Assembly: GCA_027030245.1 (NCBI GenBank)
Contig: JALVFE010000016.1
Coordinates: 248,001 to 312,000 of the forward strand
Reading direction: 5' to 3'
Length of the DNA stretch: 64,000 nucleotides
Source of the DNA: Melioribacteraceae bacterium
GTDB taxonomy: Bacteria; Bacteroidota; Ignavibacteria; Ignavibacteriales; Melioribacteraceae
The notes beneath the pieces were generated by a model. The model did no database searches. It was not told the origin of the DNA and saw only the letters and a program-made list of their open reading frames with translations. Numbering within the stretch: position 1 is the stretch's first letter; each line of letters opens with the position of its first letter. This document shows, in pieces, positions 52,466-60,902 of the stretch. A program made the translations under genes and the position numbers.

Positions 52466-54804
52466 GTATCTCAAGGCGTGAATTTATAAAGCGCGGTGCG
52501 TTAACGGCTGGAGCTTTAACAATATTATCCGGAACAACCGTTAAAGGATTAAATAAAAAAAATTTTCCTAAGGGTTGGAAGGGTCGCCAACGCGTTAAAG
52601 AAATTCCATCAATCTGCGAAATGTGTTTTTGGCGATGCGGAATTTTAGGAAACGTTGACAAACACGGCAAGTTATTAAAAATTGACGGCAATCCCAATCA
52701 CCCGCTAACCGAAGGCAGACTTTGCGCCAGAGGAAATGCAGGTCACAAACTGGCTTATGACCCCGATAGATTGAAATATCCGCTAATGAGAGTAGGTAAA
52801 AGAGGCGAAGGGAAATTTAAAAGAGTTTCCTGGGATGAAGCTTTGGATTTTATGGCAGAAAAACTGAAAAAAATTAAAGCAGAATACGGCGCAGAAGCCG
52901 TAGGATTCTTCCCGCACGGAATTCAAGCCAGATTCTTTGAACATTTGATGAAAGGTTTCGGCACTCCAAATATTGTGGAACCCGCTTTTGCTCAATGCCG
53001 TGGTTCAAGAGACGTGGGATATAAATTAACTTTTGGTAATTCCGTAGGCTCACCAGAACCTTTGGATTTTGAAAACACTGATTTAATGGTATTCATCGGT
53101 ACGCATATAGGTGAAAATGTGTTTACGGGTCAGAATTTACAATTCGCTAACGCAATTGAAAGAGGCGCAAAATTAATTGTAGTTGACCCGCGTTTTTCTG
53201 TAGCTGCCGCAAAAGCCGATTATTGGCTACCGATAAAACCGGGTACCGATACCGCTTTGTTGTTAGCTTGGATGCATGTATTAATCTATGAAAATCGATA
53301 TGATAAAGAATATATCAGAAAATATGCGATTGGTTTCGATCAATTAAAAAAACACGTGAAAGATTTTACGCCGGAATGGGCTTCAAAAATAACAGGCTTG
53401 CCTGCTTCGTTAATTTTGGATACCGCCCGTGAGATGGGCAAATACTATCCGAAAGTAGGTATTCATCCCGGTAGACATGTTGCCTGGTACGGGAATGATA
53501 GCCAACGTGCAAGAGCAATGGCAATTCTCACGGCGTTGCTGGGAAGTTACGGAAGACCCGGAGGTATTTATCTATCAAGTAAAATTCCGGCACCTAAATA
53601 TCCTTCGGGGAAAAATCCCAAACCCGGACCCCGCGCGGACGGTGCCGGAACAGTTTATCCATTCGGATCCAGAGGACTGGGAATAACAAACGGATTAATT
53701 GATGCTACTTATGACGAAGACCCTTATCCAATTAAAGCATGGATAGTTTACAGTCAGAACGTATTACAAAGCATTCCGGATCCTTGGAAAACAAAGGAGG
53801 CAATAGACAAACTCGATTTGTTTGTTGTTGTTGATATTATGCCTATGGAACAGTATTTATATGCCGATCTTGTTTTACCCGAAGCAACTTATTTGGAAAG
53901 GTACGACGACCTTTATACCGTGAAAAATGCTAAAAAGCCATTTGCGGCAATCAGACAACCAATTATCGATCCTCTATACGAAGCAAAACCAGGCTGGTGG
54001 ATCGCTAAAGAAACAGCAAAACGTTTAGGTTTGGAAGAACATTTTCAATGGGAAACAATAGAAGAATATTTAGATTATAGATTATCCGGACTCGGAAAGA
54101 CTTTACAACAAGTACAAGCAAAAGGAATTGTAGTTTACGATAAGGGAACACCGTATTATGACTTTTCCAAACCGATTCATTTTAAAACAAGAAGCGGTAA
54201 AATTGAACTTTATTCCCAAACTCTGAAAGATTATGGATTCGACCCGATGCCGGTTTATGAACCGGTTGAGGAAGTACCAAAAGGATATTTCAGATTAACT
54301 TACGGACGTTCACCCGTTCACTCTTTCGCCCGCTCTCAAAACAACGAGATACTTCACGGTTATATGCCCGAAAACGAATTATGGATAAACAGCACTGTAG
54401 CAAATCAATTGGGATTATCGGACGGGGAATATGTTAGATTAGAAAATCAAGACGGAATTTTAAGTAACAACATCAGATTAAAAGTAACCCCCGGAATTCA
54501 TCCGGAAGCGGTATTTATGGTTCACGGGTTCGATCAGAAATCGCCCGCTTTACGTTTGGCATATAAACACGGAGCTTCCGATAATTACTTGATGAGCCGG
54601 GTAAATATCGATCCGCTTTCAGGAGGTACCGGAATGAGAGTAAACTTTGTAAGGATTATTAAAAACGGTCAACCTGTTATGGTAAGCGGAGCCGAAAGCA
54701 TAGTTCCAAAATTCAAAAAAAATACAAAAACCAGAACACCGAAAAAACGCATTGTAGTTCCCCAAGCTGCAACGGAAGCCGGTGAATCGGAAGAAGGATG
54801 CTAA
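52462..54804 (+). CDS. Molybdopterin oxidoreductase catalytic subunit (polysulfide/thiosulfate reductase type)
   Basis: A 780-residue Tat-exported enzyme. The twin-arginine signal is SRREFIK at residues 4-10. The proximal 4Fe-4S motif uses Cys52, 55, 59 and 88, and the molybdenum ligand is probably Cys179 in AFAQC, as in PsrA/PhsA. LIVVDPRFS and KPGTDTALLLAWMH are typical MopB segments, and the C-terminal cofactor-binding domain has NQLGLSDGEYVRLENQDG. It ends in an added tail PKKRIVVPQAAT...ESEEGC not present in its paralogue (61444). It likely reduces polysulfide, sulfur or thiosulfate in the periplasm; the substrate is inferred. Confidence 0.9.
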   Translation: MSISRREFIKRGALTAGALTILSGTTVKGLNKKNFPKGWKGRQRVKEIPSICEMCFWRCGILGNVDKHGKLLKIDGNPNHPLTEGRLCARGNAGHKLAYDPDRLKYPLMRVGKRGEGKFKRVSWDEALDFMAEKLKKIKAEYGAEAVGFFPHGIQARFFEHLMKGFGTPNIVEPAFAQCRGSRDVGYKLTFGNSVGSPEPLDFENTDLMVFIGTHIGENVFTGQNLQFANAIERGAKLIVVDPRFSVAAAKADYWLPIKPGTDTALLLAWMHVLIYENRYDKEYIRKYAIGFDQLKKHVKDFTPEWASKITGLPASLILDTAREMGKYYPKVGIHPGRHVAWYGNDSQRARAMAILTALLGSYGRPGGIYLSSKIPAPKYPSGKNPKPGPRADGAGTVYPFGSRGLGITNGLIDATYDEDPYPIKAWIVYSQNVLQSIPDPWKTKEAIDKLDLFVVVDIMPMEQYLYADLVLPEATYLERYDDLYTVKNAKKPFAAIRQPIIDPLYEAKPGWWIAKETAKRLGLEEHFQWETIEEYLDYRLSGLGKTLQQVQAKGIVVYDKGTPYYDFSKPIHFKTRSGKIELYSQTLKDYGFDPMPVYEPVEEVPKGYFRLTYGRSPVHSFARSQNNEILHGYMPENELWINSTVANQLGLSDGEYVRLENQDGILSNNIRLKVTPGIHPEAVFMVHGFDQKSPALRLAYKHGASDNYLMSRVNIDPLSGGTGMRVNFVRIIKNGQPVMVSGAESIVPKFKKNTKTRTPKKRIVVPQAATEAGESEEGC

Positions 54805-54859
54805 AAATGAAACTTAAAATAAATAGTAATTGCATAATCAGATTAATAACGGAGGTGAA

Positions 54860-55591
54860 ATGGCTCGATATGCTATGGTGATCGATTTACGTAAATGTGT
54901 TGGATGCGACGCTTGTACGGTAGCCTGCCGCACCGAATGGGATGTTCCTATTGGTCACGCAAGGACGTGGGTCGAGCAATCCGTAACGGTTGGAGAATTT
55001 CCAAACGTTTCAGGAACAAATTGGGTTGCTCAATGTAACCATTGCGACGAACCGTCGTGCATCGAACCTTGTCCTACAGGCGCTACCTTTCAACTAAAAA
55101 ACGGAATAGTCAAAGTTGATACCGATCTTTGTATCGGTTGCGGTTATTGCGTAGAGGCTTGTCCGTACGATGCAAGATATATAAATCCATTAACAAATAA
55201 AGTAGATAAGTGCGACTTCTGTGAAGCCCGACTGGAAGAAGGATTACAACCTGCATGCGTTACAACTTGCACCGGCGATGCAAAATTCTTCGGCGATTTG
55301 GAAGATCCGAACAGTGAAGTATACAAAAAAGTATACGAAGAAGGTGCATGGAGAAACGAAAACGATAACGCTGCAATTGGTCCAAATGTTTATTACTTGG
55401 GAACGCCCGAACAGTTGGAGATTGTCAAAGAAAAATTTGGACCTCGGGAACCACGGTTGTTACCTCCTGCACAAGCATGGAAAAATATTCTTAAACCTGT
55501 GGTTTTAACCGCTATTGGAGCTACTTTTGCGGGACAAGCAGTAGCCTTTTTTAATCAGTTAAGAAAAGGGGAGGAACCGATAGATGACTAA
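54860..55591 (+). CDS. 4Fe-4S electron-transfer subunit (PsrB/PhsB type)
   Basis: The 243-residue protein has four cubane motifs of the PsrB/DmsB kind: CVGCDACTVAC (residues 13-23), CNHCDEPSCIEPCP, CIGCGYCVEACP, and CDFCEARLEEGLQPACVTTC. A C-terminal hydrophobic helix (VVLTAIGATFAGQAVAFF) may anchor it, an unusual extra against the 179-residue paralogue. The start at 54860 has GGAGGTGAA upstream. It carries electrons between the membrane subunit and the molybdoenzyme. Confidence 0.92.
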   Translation: MARYAMVIDLRKCVGCDACTVACRTEWDVPIGHARTWVEQSVTVGEFPNVSGTNWVAQCNHCDEPSCIEPCPTGATFQLKNGIVKVDTDLCIGCGYCVEACPYDARYINPLTNKVDKCDFCEARLEEGLQPACVTTCTGDAKFFGDLEDPNSEVYKKVYEEGAWRNENDNAAIGPNVYYLGTPEQLEIVKEKFGPREPRLLPPAQAWKNILKPVVLTAIGATFAGQAVAFFNQLRKGEEPIDD

Positions 55592-57065
55592 TATTACTGT
55601 ATGCCAGCTTGAAAAGGCGCTAAACTATTTCGACCACCCACCGGAACTTACTGCATCCGAAAAAGATGTGATGCGTCAACGTAAAATGAAAAAGCACGAT
55701 GTTGCCATAATATTAGTCCATTGGTTTAACGCCATCACCTGGATTTTTATGTTAATTACGGGAGCTGCTTTAATCGTTTCGGGATTGTACAAATTTGCTC
55801 CCGACTTTTTCATTAATATAGTCAGAGGAATGTTTGAAACTCCCGGCAATTTGATAGAATTTCATATTTGGCTGGGTGTTATTTGGATTGTGGTTTTTAT
55901 GGCTTATACGATATTCGGTTATAGAAAATATCTACGAAAACAAAGTCTTAAAGAAATACCAATTAACAAATCCAAAGATATCTTTGATAAACTCAAAGCT
56001 GTACAGTGTGTATTGTTCGGTAATCCGGCATTATGTTTAGATAAAAAAGATTTTCTATGGCTGAAAATAAGACTACTGGGAATACTCGGCTTATCCGACG
56101 AACCTTTACCACCGCAAGGTTCATTCAACGCGGGACAAAAATTATACGGGTTATTAGTTGCCTTAATGACACCGGTTATAATGTTAACCGGCGTAATAAT
56201 GGCTTTTCATATTGGACCTTTGTGGCTAATACAATGGTCAATACCAATTCACTTCACTGCAGTCGGATTAGTAGTATCCGGTTTATTGATTCATGTTTAC
56301 ATGGGTGCGGTTTTCCCCGAAGAAAAACCTGCTTTCTTTTCTATGATAACCGGAAATGTGAGTGAATTGTTTTTATATAAACATCACTTTGAATATTGGA
56401 AGGAACGAATAGTTAAACAATGTGAGTGGCGTAAGAAAACCGACCCGGATGTAACTTTAACCGACATTCTACCAAATTCCCTCGCCGAAAAAGTACTGAA
56501 AAAAGTTGAAGAACTAGGCGACTTGGGAAAGGAATCCGAGAAACCAAAAGAAATACAACCGGAAAAATTTTGGAACCCTTATTTTGCGGGGTTTATGCTT
56601 GGTTTATTATTCCTGTTTACATATTTCGTTTATGGTAGAGGTTTGGGAGCTTCAAGCTTTCTCTCAAGAACAGGCACTTATTTATGGAATTTAGTTGCAC
56701 CTGAATATGTTCATTCTCATCCTTATTGGTCAAGATATTTCCACAACGGACATACTCCTTTAGGTAATTTTATGATATTCGAAGTACTCGGGGTAATTAT
56801 CGGTGCATATTGGTCAAGTAAAAAAGCCAGAAGAGCAAAAATAGAAATTCATAAAGGTCCGGGAATATCTAATAAAGTTAGAATATTTATGGCATTTGCG
56901 GGCGGTATTTTAATGGGACTCGGTGCAAGAATTGCCCGGGGTTGTACCAGTGGTCAAGGACTTACGGGAGGTATCACCCTTTCGGTAGGAGCATGGTTAT
57001 TTGTCTTTGTGGCTATTGGTATCGGTTATTTTAGTGCATACATTTTTAGGAGGTACTGGTTATGA
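55584..57065 (+). CDS. Cytochrome b / YeeE-YedE fusion membrane protein
   Basis: The 493-residue protein joins two membrane units. Residues 1-290 look like a formate-dehydrogenase gamma-type cytochrome b: about four helices with candidate heme histidines His46 (VHWFNA), His94 (EFHIWL), His223 (PIHFTA) and His237 (LIHVYM). Residues 330-493 are a YeeE/YedE half-transporter with GRGLGASS and the RGCTSGQGLTGG motif (Cys454). In the paralogous operon the anchor (NrfD) and this YeeE half are separate genes. It probably takes electrons from quinol for the molybdoenzyme and links this to transport of a sulfur species. It overlaps the 4Fe-4S gene by 8 bases and the next by ATGA. Confidence 0.88.
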   Translation: MTNITVCQLEKALNYFDHPPELTASEKDVMRQRKMKKHDVAIILVHWFNAITWIFMLITGAALIVSGLYKFAPDFFINIVRGMFETPGNLIEFHIWLGVIWIVVFMAYTIFGYRKYLRKQSLKEIPINKSKDIFDKLKAVQCVLFGNPALCLDKKDFLWLKIRLLGILGLSDEPLPPQGSFNAGQKLYGLLVALMTPVIMLTGVIMAFHIGPLWLIQWSIPIHFTAVGLVVSGLLIHVYMGAVFPEEKPAFFSMITGNVSELFLYKHHFEYWKERIVKQCEWRKKTDPDVTLTDILPNSLAEKVLKKVEELGDLGKESEKPKEIQPEKFWNPYFAGFMLGLLFLFTYFVYGRGLGASSFLSRTGTYLWNLVAPEYVHSHPYWSRYFHNGHTPLGNFMIFEVLGVIIGAYWSSKKARRAKIEIHKGPGISNKVRIFMAFAGGILMGLGARIARGCTSGQGLTGGITLSVGAWLFVFVAIGIGYFSAYIFRRYWL

Positions 57066-57694
57066 TTGCACCTATTTTTAAGCAAATTTCAGTTAGTATA
57101 GAATTTCAATACTTTTTGGCAATTCTTATTGGTATCGCATTCGGTTACATATTGGAGAGAGCAGGATTCGGAAACGCAAGAAAAATTGCAGCGGAATTTT
57201 ATTTTGATGATTTCACGATGATAAAAGTGTTTTTCACAACTTTAATTGTGGGGAGCGCAGGTTTATTATTTCTCAATTGGTTCGGGTGGTTAGACTTAGA
57301 TAAAATCTTTATACCAAGGACGTATATTTGGGGACAGTTTGTCGGTGGCATCGTTTTGGGTGCAGGATTCGGCGTCGGGGGTTATTGTCCGGGAACCAGT
57401 ATGGTTTCGGCTGCTTCCGGCAAGTTGGACGGAATGGCGTTTGTTGCGGGCGCTTTTGTCGGTACAATGTCCTTCGGTGATATATTTTACGATTGGCTTA
57501 AAGATATTTATATGGGCGGTGCAATGGGTAGAATTACATTACCGGAATTCTTAGGATTAAATCCCGGAGTTGTAGTATTTCTGGTTATTTTAATGGCGTT
57601 AGGTACTTTTTGGATTGCCGAGAAAATTGAAAACGGTAAATGGGACCCGTATAAAAAATTCAGAAAGGAACCCAGAAAAATCATCGAAAGGTAA
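57062..57694 (+). CDS. YeeE/YedE family sulfur transporter, second half
   Basis: A 210-residue membrane protein of about five helices: FGYILERAGFGNARKIAAEFYFDDFTMIKVFFT and the motif GGYCPGTSMVSAASGKLDG. It is the partner of the YeeE half fused to the cytochrome b. In YeeE/TsuA transporters, cysteines in such motifs pass thiosulfate across the membrane. The ATG overlaps the previous stop. The paralogue is at 58762-59364. Confidence 0.88.
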   Translation: MIAPIFKQISVSIEFQYFLAILIGIAFGYILERAGFGNARKIAAEFYFDDFTMIKVFFTTLIVGSAGLLFLNWFGWLDLDKIFIPRTYIWGQFVGGIVLGAGFGVGGYCPGTSMVSAASGKLDGMAFVAGAFVGTMSFGDIFYDWLKDIYMGGAMGRITLPEFLGLNPGVVVFLVILMALGTFWIAEKIENGKWDPYKKFRKEPRKIIER

Positions 57695-57740
57695 AACTTA
57701 GATAGTTTACCTTTCAACATTTATTTAACGGAGAACTAAA

Positions 57741-58019
57741 ATGCATAACGATAGTAATAATTCAAAACTCAAACAAATTTCGGCTATTGTTGCTTTGGTT
57801 TTGGGATTAATTTTAGCAATCGGTTACCCAACCGGCGGTGTAAAAGCCGATAAAGAAGTTAATGAACAAATTGTTACCCATAAAAATTTTGTAACGCATC
57901 CTCAAAATAACAACGTAAAAAAACCAATCGTAAAAAAAGAGAAACCCAAAAAGAAGAGGGTTATACCTATTGCTCCACAACCCGGAAATGCTGAAGAATC
58001 GCAAGACGAAGGCTGTTGA
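57741..58019 (+). CDS. Small membrane-anchored protein with Gly-Cys tail
   Basis: A 92-residue protein: one hydrophobic helix (residues 12-28, AIVALVLGLILAIGYP) ending in PTGGV, a polar stretch, a Lys/Pro-rich region (KKEKPKKKRVIPIAPQ) and an acidic end ...EESQDEGC. The helix plus G.P.GGV and the basic-then-GC end match the two ends of the rhodanese-fold protein at 58110, as if its middle domain were absent. The C-terminal part also matches the tail of the catalytic subunit in the same operon. Family unknown. AACGGAG lies before the ATG. Confidence 0.75.
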   Translation: MHNDSNNSKLKQISAIVALVLGLILAIGYPTGGVKADKEVNEQIVTHKNFVTHPQNNNVKKPIVKKEKPKKKRVIPIAPQPGNAEESQDEGC

Positions 58020-58048
58020 CTATTAATTTATCTAATAGGCTTTTAATA

Positions 58049-58086
58049 AAAAAGTGTAATCCGACCATGTACGGATTACACTTTTT
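58049..58086. terminator. Bidirectional terminator between convergent sulfur operons
   Basis: AAAAAGTGTAATCCG (58049-58063) and CGGATTACACTTTTT (58072-58086) form a 15-base perfect stem with an 8-base loop. A run on one side and T run on the other make it work in both directions, between the genes ending at 58019 and 58110. Confidence 0.93.
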
Positions 58087-58109
58087 AAATATTCAAAAAC
58101 AAATCTAGG

Positions 58110-58760
58110 TCAACAACCCTCACGTTTTCTTTTGTGGCGTGTCTTTTTCAATTTGATTTTAACGGGAGCTTTTAACTTTGGAAGCTCAACATTTCTTTGG
58201 GTTGCTTTAGCGCCGGTTTGAGGCTGACCGCCGAAGTATTTACTTATTTCCGCAATCTTTTCGAATTCAAGTTTTTCTTGAGGCGTTGCATTAACGCTAA
58301 GTTTGGGAAATAAAATTTTATCCCTCCAACTATTCAAACCACCTTCCAAAACATGAACACTTTTATAATCATCGGCTTTTAGAATAAACCATCCTTGAGC
58401 TGCGGTAAATTCGTCGTTATCGTACAAAATAATTTTTTCATTACGCATCAAATCCGAATCCAACAATTTGGAAATGGGAATACATTCCGATGTGGGAATA
58501 TTATATTTATCGAATTCTTCCGGCTTACGTAAATCAACCAATCTGTAATCATATTTTCCGTCTATAATCCACCGGGCTAAATCTTTTACATCTATTTTAT
58601 CATTATTTGTAGAAGCAGTAATGGCAAGGTCTTTCAAGTTAACGTGTCTATAAACTCCGCCTGCCGGATCACCGATAAATGCAGCAAGGAACCCTAATAA
58701 GATTGCAAGAATTCCAACTCTCTTACGCGGAGGATATTCCGCAAATTTCTTTAGCATCAT
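58110..58760 (-). CDS. Membrane-anchored rhodanese-fold protein lacking the catalytic Cys, with Gly-Cys tail
   Basis: A 216-residue protein: N-terminal helix (residues 15-30) after a basic start RKR, so the rest should be periplasmic; a rhodanese fold at about 58-150 (RLVDLRKPEEFDKYNIP...VHVLEGGLNSW); a linker; a basic end ...KTRHKRKREGC. The active-site loop after KIILY reads DNDEFTAAQ, with Asp114 where Cys is expected. The only cysteines are Cys93 and the terminal Cys216. The start at 58760 has GGAGGG upstream. It is the last gene of the minus operon. A broken copy lies at 50770. Confidence 0.83.
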   Translation of the reverse strand: MMLKKFAEYPPRKRVGILAILLGFLAAFIGDPAGGVYRHVNLKDLAITASTNNDKIDVKDLARWIIDGKYDYRLVDLRKPEEFDKYNIPTSECIPISKLLDSDLMRNEKIILYDNDEFTAAQGWFILKADDYKSVHVLEGGLNSWRDKILFPKLSVNATPQEKLEFEKIAEISKYFGGQPQTGAKATQRNVELPKLKAPVKIKLKKTRHKRKREGC

Positions 58761-58761
58761 T

Positions 58762-59364
58762 TTATTTTCCCTCCGATCTTTTTTTGGCAACTACTTTTTC
58801 GCCCCATTCTACCAATGTAAAACCGGCAATAGCGATAAGAATTACAACCGAAAGTACAAAACCGTAACTGACATCAAAGAATTGCGGCAAATTAACTTTT
58901 CCCATGTGTGTGGAATAGAAGAAATCTTTAATTGCGGGAAACATTTCCCCGAATACGAAAATTCCGAAAAACCCGCCTAAAGCATAAAATATAGCATCGA
59001 TTTTTCCCGTAGCTATTGCAACTCCGGAAGTTCCCGGGCAGTACCCGCCAATTACAAATCCGATACCCAAAATCAAACCGCCGAGAGCTTGCGGCAGCAA
59101 ATAAGTATCTCCGTAATAAACAAGGGATAAATCCAAAAATCCAAACCAAGCAAGGTAAAATAATCCGATCATTGCGGTTACTATTGCGGTAAACATCACT
59201 TTGAATACGCGCATATCGGTGAAATAGAATTGAGCGGCTAACATTCTTCCGCTGCCGAAACCGCCCCTTTCCAATACGAAGCCGAAAAACAATCCGATAA
59301 CAAAAGCAATAATTAAACTGACTTCGTCATTAAAAAAACCGAATTTATAAAATGGTGCTGTCAT
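58762..59364 (-). CDS. YeeE/YedE family sulfur transporter, second half (minus operon)
   Basis: A 200-residue membrane protein: FGFVLERGGFGSGRMLAAQFYFTDMRVFKVMFT and GGYCPGTSGVAIATGKIDA match the paralogue at 57062. The start at 59364 makes an ATGA overlap with the gene before it, with GGAGG eight bases upstream; a longer frame reaching 59484 would run through the previous gene and is not supported. Works with the half at 59361. Confidence 0.88.
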   Translation of the reverse strand: MTAPFYKFGFFNDEVSLIIAFVIGLFFGFVLERGGFGSGRMLAAQFYFTDMRVFKVMFTAIVTAMIGLFYLAWFGFLDLSLVYYGDTYLLPQALGGLILGIGFVIGGYCPGTSGVAIATGKIDAIFYALGGFFGIFVFGEMFPAIKDFFYSTHMGKVNLPQFFDVSYGFVLSVVILIAIAGFTLVEWGEKVVAKKRSEGK

Positions 59365-59936
59365 ATCCATTGCCTCCTTACAAAATAAGCTGTTGCGTAA
59401 GCGCCGGCGAAAACCATCAGCATAAATGCCCATCCGCCCAGACTTAAAGCGGCTCCGCCGGTAAGACCTTGTCCGCTGGTACATCCGCGAGCCATTTTTG
59501 CCCCGAAGCCCATCAAGGTTCCACCGATGAAGGCAAATAAAAATCTTTTTTTGTTTGTAAATCGCGGACCCTTTTCTACAATTAGTTTATTTCTTCCGGC
59601 TATAGCACCGGAAATAAATCCGCCGACGACCAATCCTATAACTTCAAATACAAGCCAATCTTTAAATGGGCTTTGTGTTCCGTCTCCCAAATAACCTTTG
59701 TAAAAATCATTATTTTCTACCGTGGAAGGCGAAACCGTATCTACTCCTACAGCTACAACCGTACTCAGCGCGCCCGAAGCGCCCAATCCCCTTCCCATAA
59801 TCACAAACGTTGCGAGGAGAACAATGCCAAGTAAAAGTCCGATAAGATACGGATTCGTATAGTGATACGGTGTAAGTTCTCCTTCCCTAACGTTATCTTC
59901 GAGATGATGAGTAAACCATTCTTTAAATTTGAACAT
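59361..59936 (-). CDS. YeeE/YedE family sulfur transporter, first half (minus operon)
   Basis: A 191-residue membrane protein with GRGLGASGALS, GPRFTNKKRFLFAFIGGTLMGFGAKMARGCTSGQGLTGGAALSLGGWAF. It is the stand-alone counterpart of the C-terminal part of the cytochrome b fusion (55584). A cysteine in RGCTSGQ is expected in the transport path. Lies 12 bases after the NrfD gene. Confidence 0.88.
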   Translation of the reverse strand: MFKFKEWFTHHLEDNVREGELTPYHYTNPYLIGLLLGIVLLATFVIMGRGLGASGALSTVVAVGVDTVSPSTVENNDFYKGYLGDGTQSPFKDWLVFEVIGLVVGGFISGAIAGRNKLIVEKGPRFTNKKRFLFAFIGGTLMGFGAKMARGCTSGQGLTGGAALSLGGWAFMLMVFAGAYATAYFVRRQWI

Positions 59937-59948
59937 TTTTATACTCCG

Positions 59949-60893
59949 TTAATTAGTTAAAACATACCAATGGCTGTATTGACCTGCGGCAACAATTACA
60001 AATCTTAAAATTAAGCCGCCTATAATCACCATAATAGGCGCAATTGGTGTATGGTGAATTTTATGGTTTACGGCCAACAATTGTATAAAAAGCGGAATCA
60101 CTATTCCCATTCCGATAACAAAAACCCAAAAAACAGCAGCATATTTCCCTGTCATTAACAAATCTAAAGCTTTAGCGTGTACATCGGAATTGCTTGATAG
60201 CCCGATTAAAAAAACCGTAATGATAAATAATTCCAAAATTAAAAATGCGTTATCCGATTTTGCGAGGAGCTCTCTTTCGTAAACGTTCTTTGCAATTAAG
60301 TGGACAAAAGCCGCTGCGCTCGAAAGTCCGGAGACCAAAAATAAAAGCCATAAAATTGATGAACTCCAGAGCGGTCGTGCACCGAGGGAACTCAACAGAA
60401 CGCCGGTATACATACCGATAGCGGCACCGAAAAACATCGAAACAACGCCAAGATATTTTATTAGCATCGGTTTACTGTGTAAATACTCATGCCATTTTTT
60501 TACATGCGGAATCTTTTCCAATAAAAGCCGGTGAGGTCTCATTAACATACTGGCAAATAAAATAGGATAAACCAAAACCAAGATCCATGAGCCCCACGAC
60601 ATTGGTGAAGTAATTTGAAATGTTGTATAAAGTCGCCAGACATAAGGTTTATGTTCCAAATCCAAAAACAATGCAAACATTCCAAGCGAAAGTAAAAGGA
60701 AACTCATTATCGGCAAATAGTAGCATGAACAGTTAGTTTCCTTGTATCTGCCGCTGAAGAGGAAATACCCGGAAATTAACATCATTCCGGCTACCATACC
60801 GCCCAAGAAAAGGTAGACCGGTATTTCCCAACCCCAGATATGCAATGACGGATCGATCAAATGATTATGCCGTGTTGTTGTAATTTCAATCAT
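59949..60893 (-). CDS. NrfD/PsrC-type membrane anchor
   Basis: The 314-residue protein has about eight helices. NrfD/PsrC features: WGWEIPVYLFLGGMVAGMMLISGYF near the start, LFLDLEHKPYVWRLYTTFQITSPMSWGSWILVL near residue 75, and MYTGVLLSSLGARPLWSSSILWLLFLVSGLSSAAAFVHL. PsrC exchanges electrons with quinones and has no heme. Two ATGs and one TTG lie together at the start; 60893 has AGGAG at the best distance. It replaces the cytochrome b of the plus operon. Confidence 0.9.
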   Translation of the reverse strand: MIEITTTRHNHLIDPSLHIWGWEIPVYLFLGGMVAGMMLISGYFLFSGRYKETNCSCYYLPIMSFLLLSLGMFALFLDLEHKPYVWRLYTTFQITSPMSWGSWILVLVYPILFASMLMRPHRLLLEKIPHVKKWHEYLHSKPMLIKYLGVVSMFFGAAIGMYTGVLLSSLGARPLWSSSILWLLFLVSGLSSAAAFVHLIAKNVYERELLAKSDNAFLILELFIITVFLIGLSSNSDVHAKALDLLMTGKYAAVFWVFVIGMGIVIPLFIQLLAVNHKIHHTPIAPIMVIIGGLILRFVIVAAGQYSHWYVLTN

Positions 60894-60902
60894 CATCAAC
60901 TC

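Noticed and set aside
58762-59484. Longer N-terminus (240 aa) for the second YeeE half
   Set aside because: The extra part would be an out-of-frame reading of the preceding gene, is rich in Arg, and the ATG at 59364 with GGAGG and an ATGA overlap matches the paralogue.
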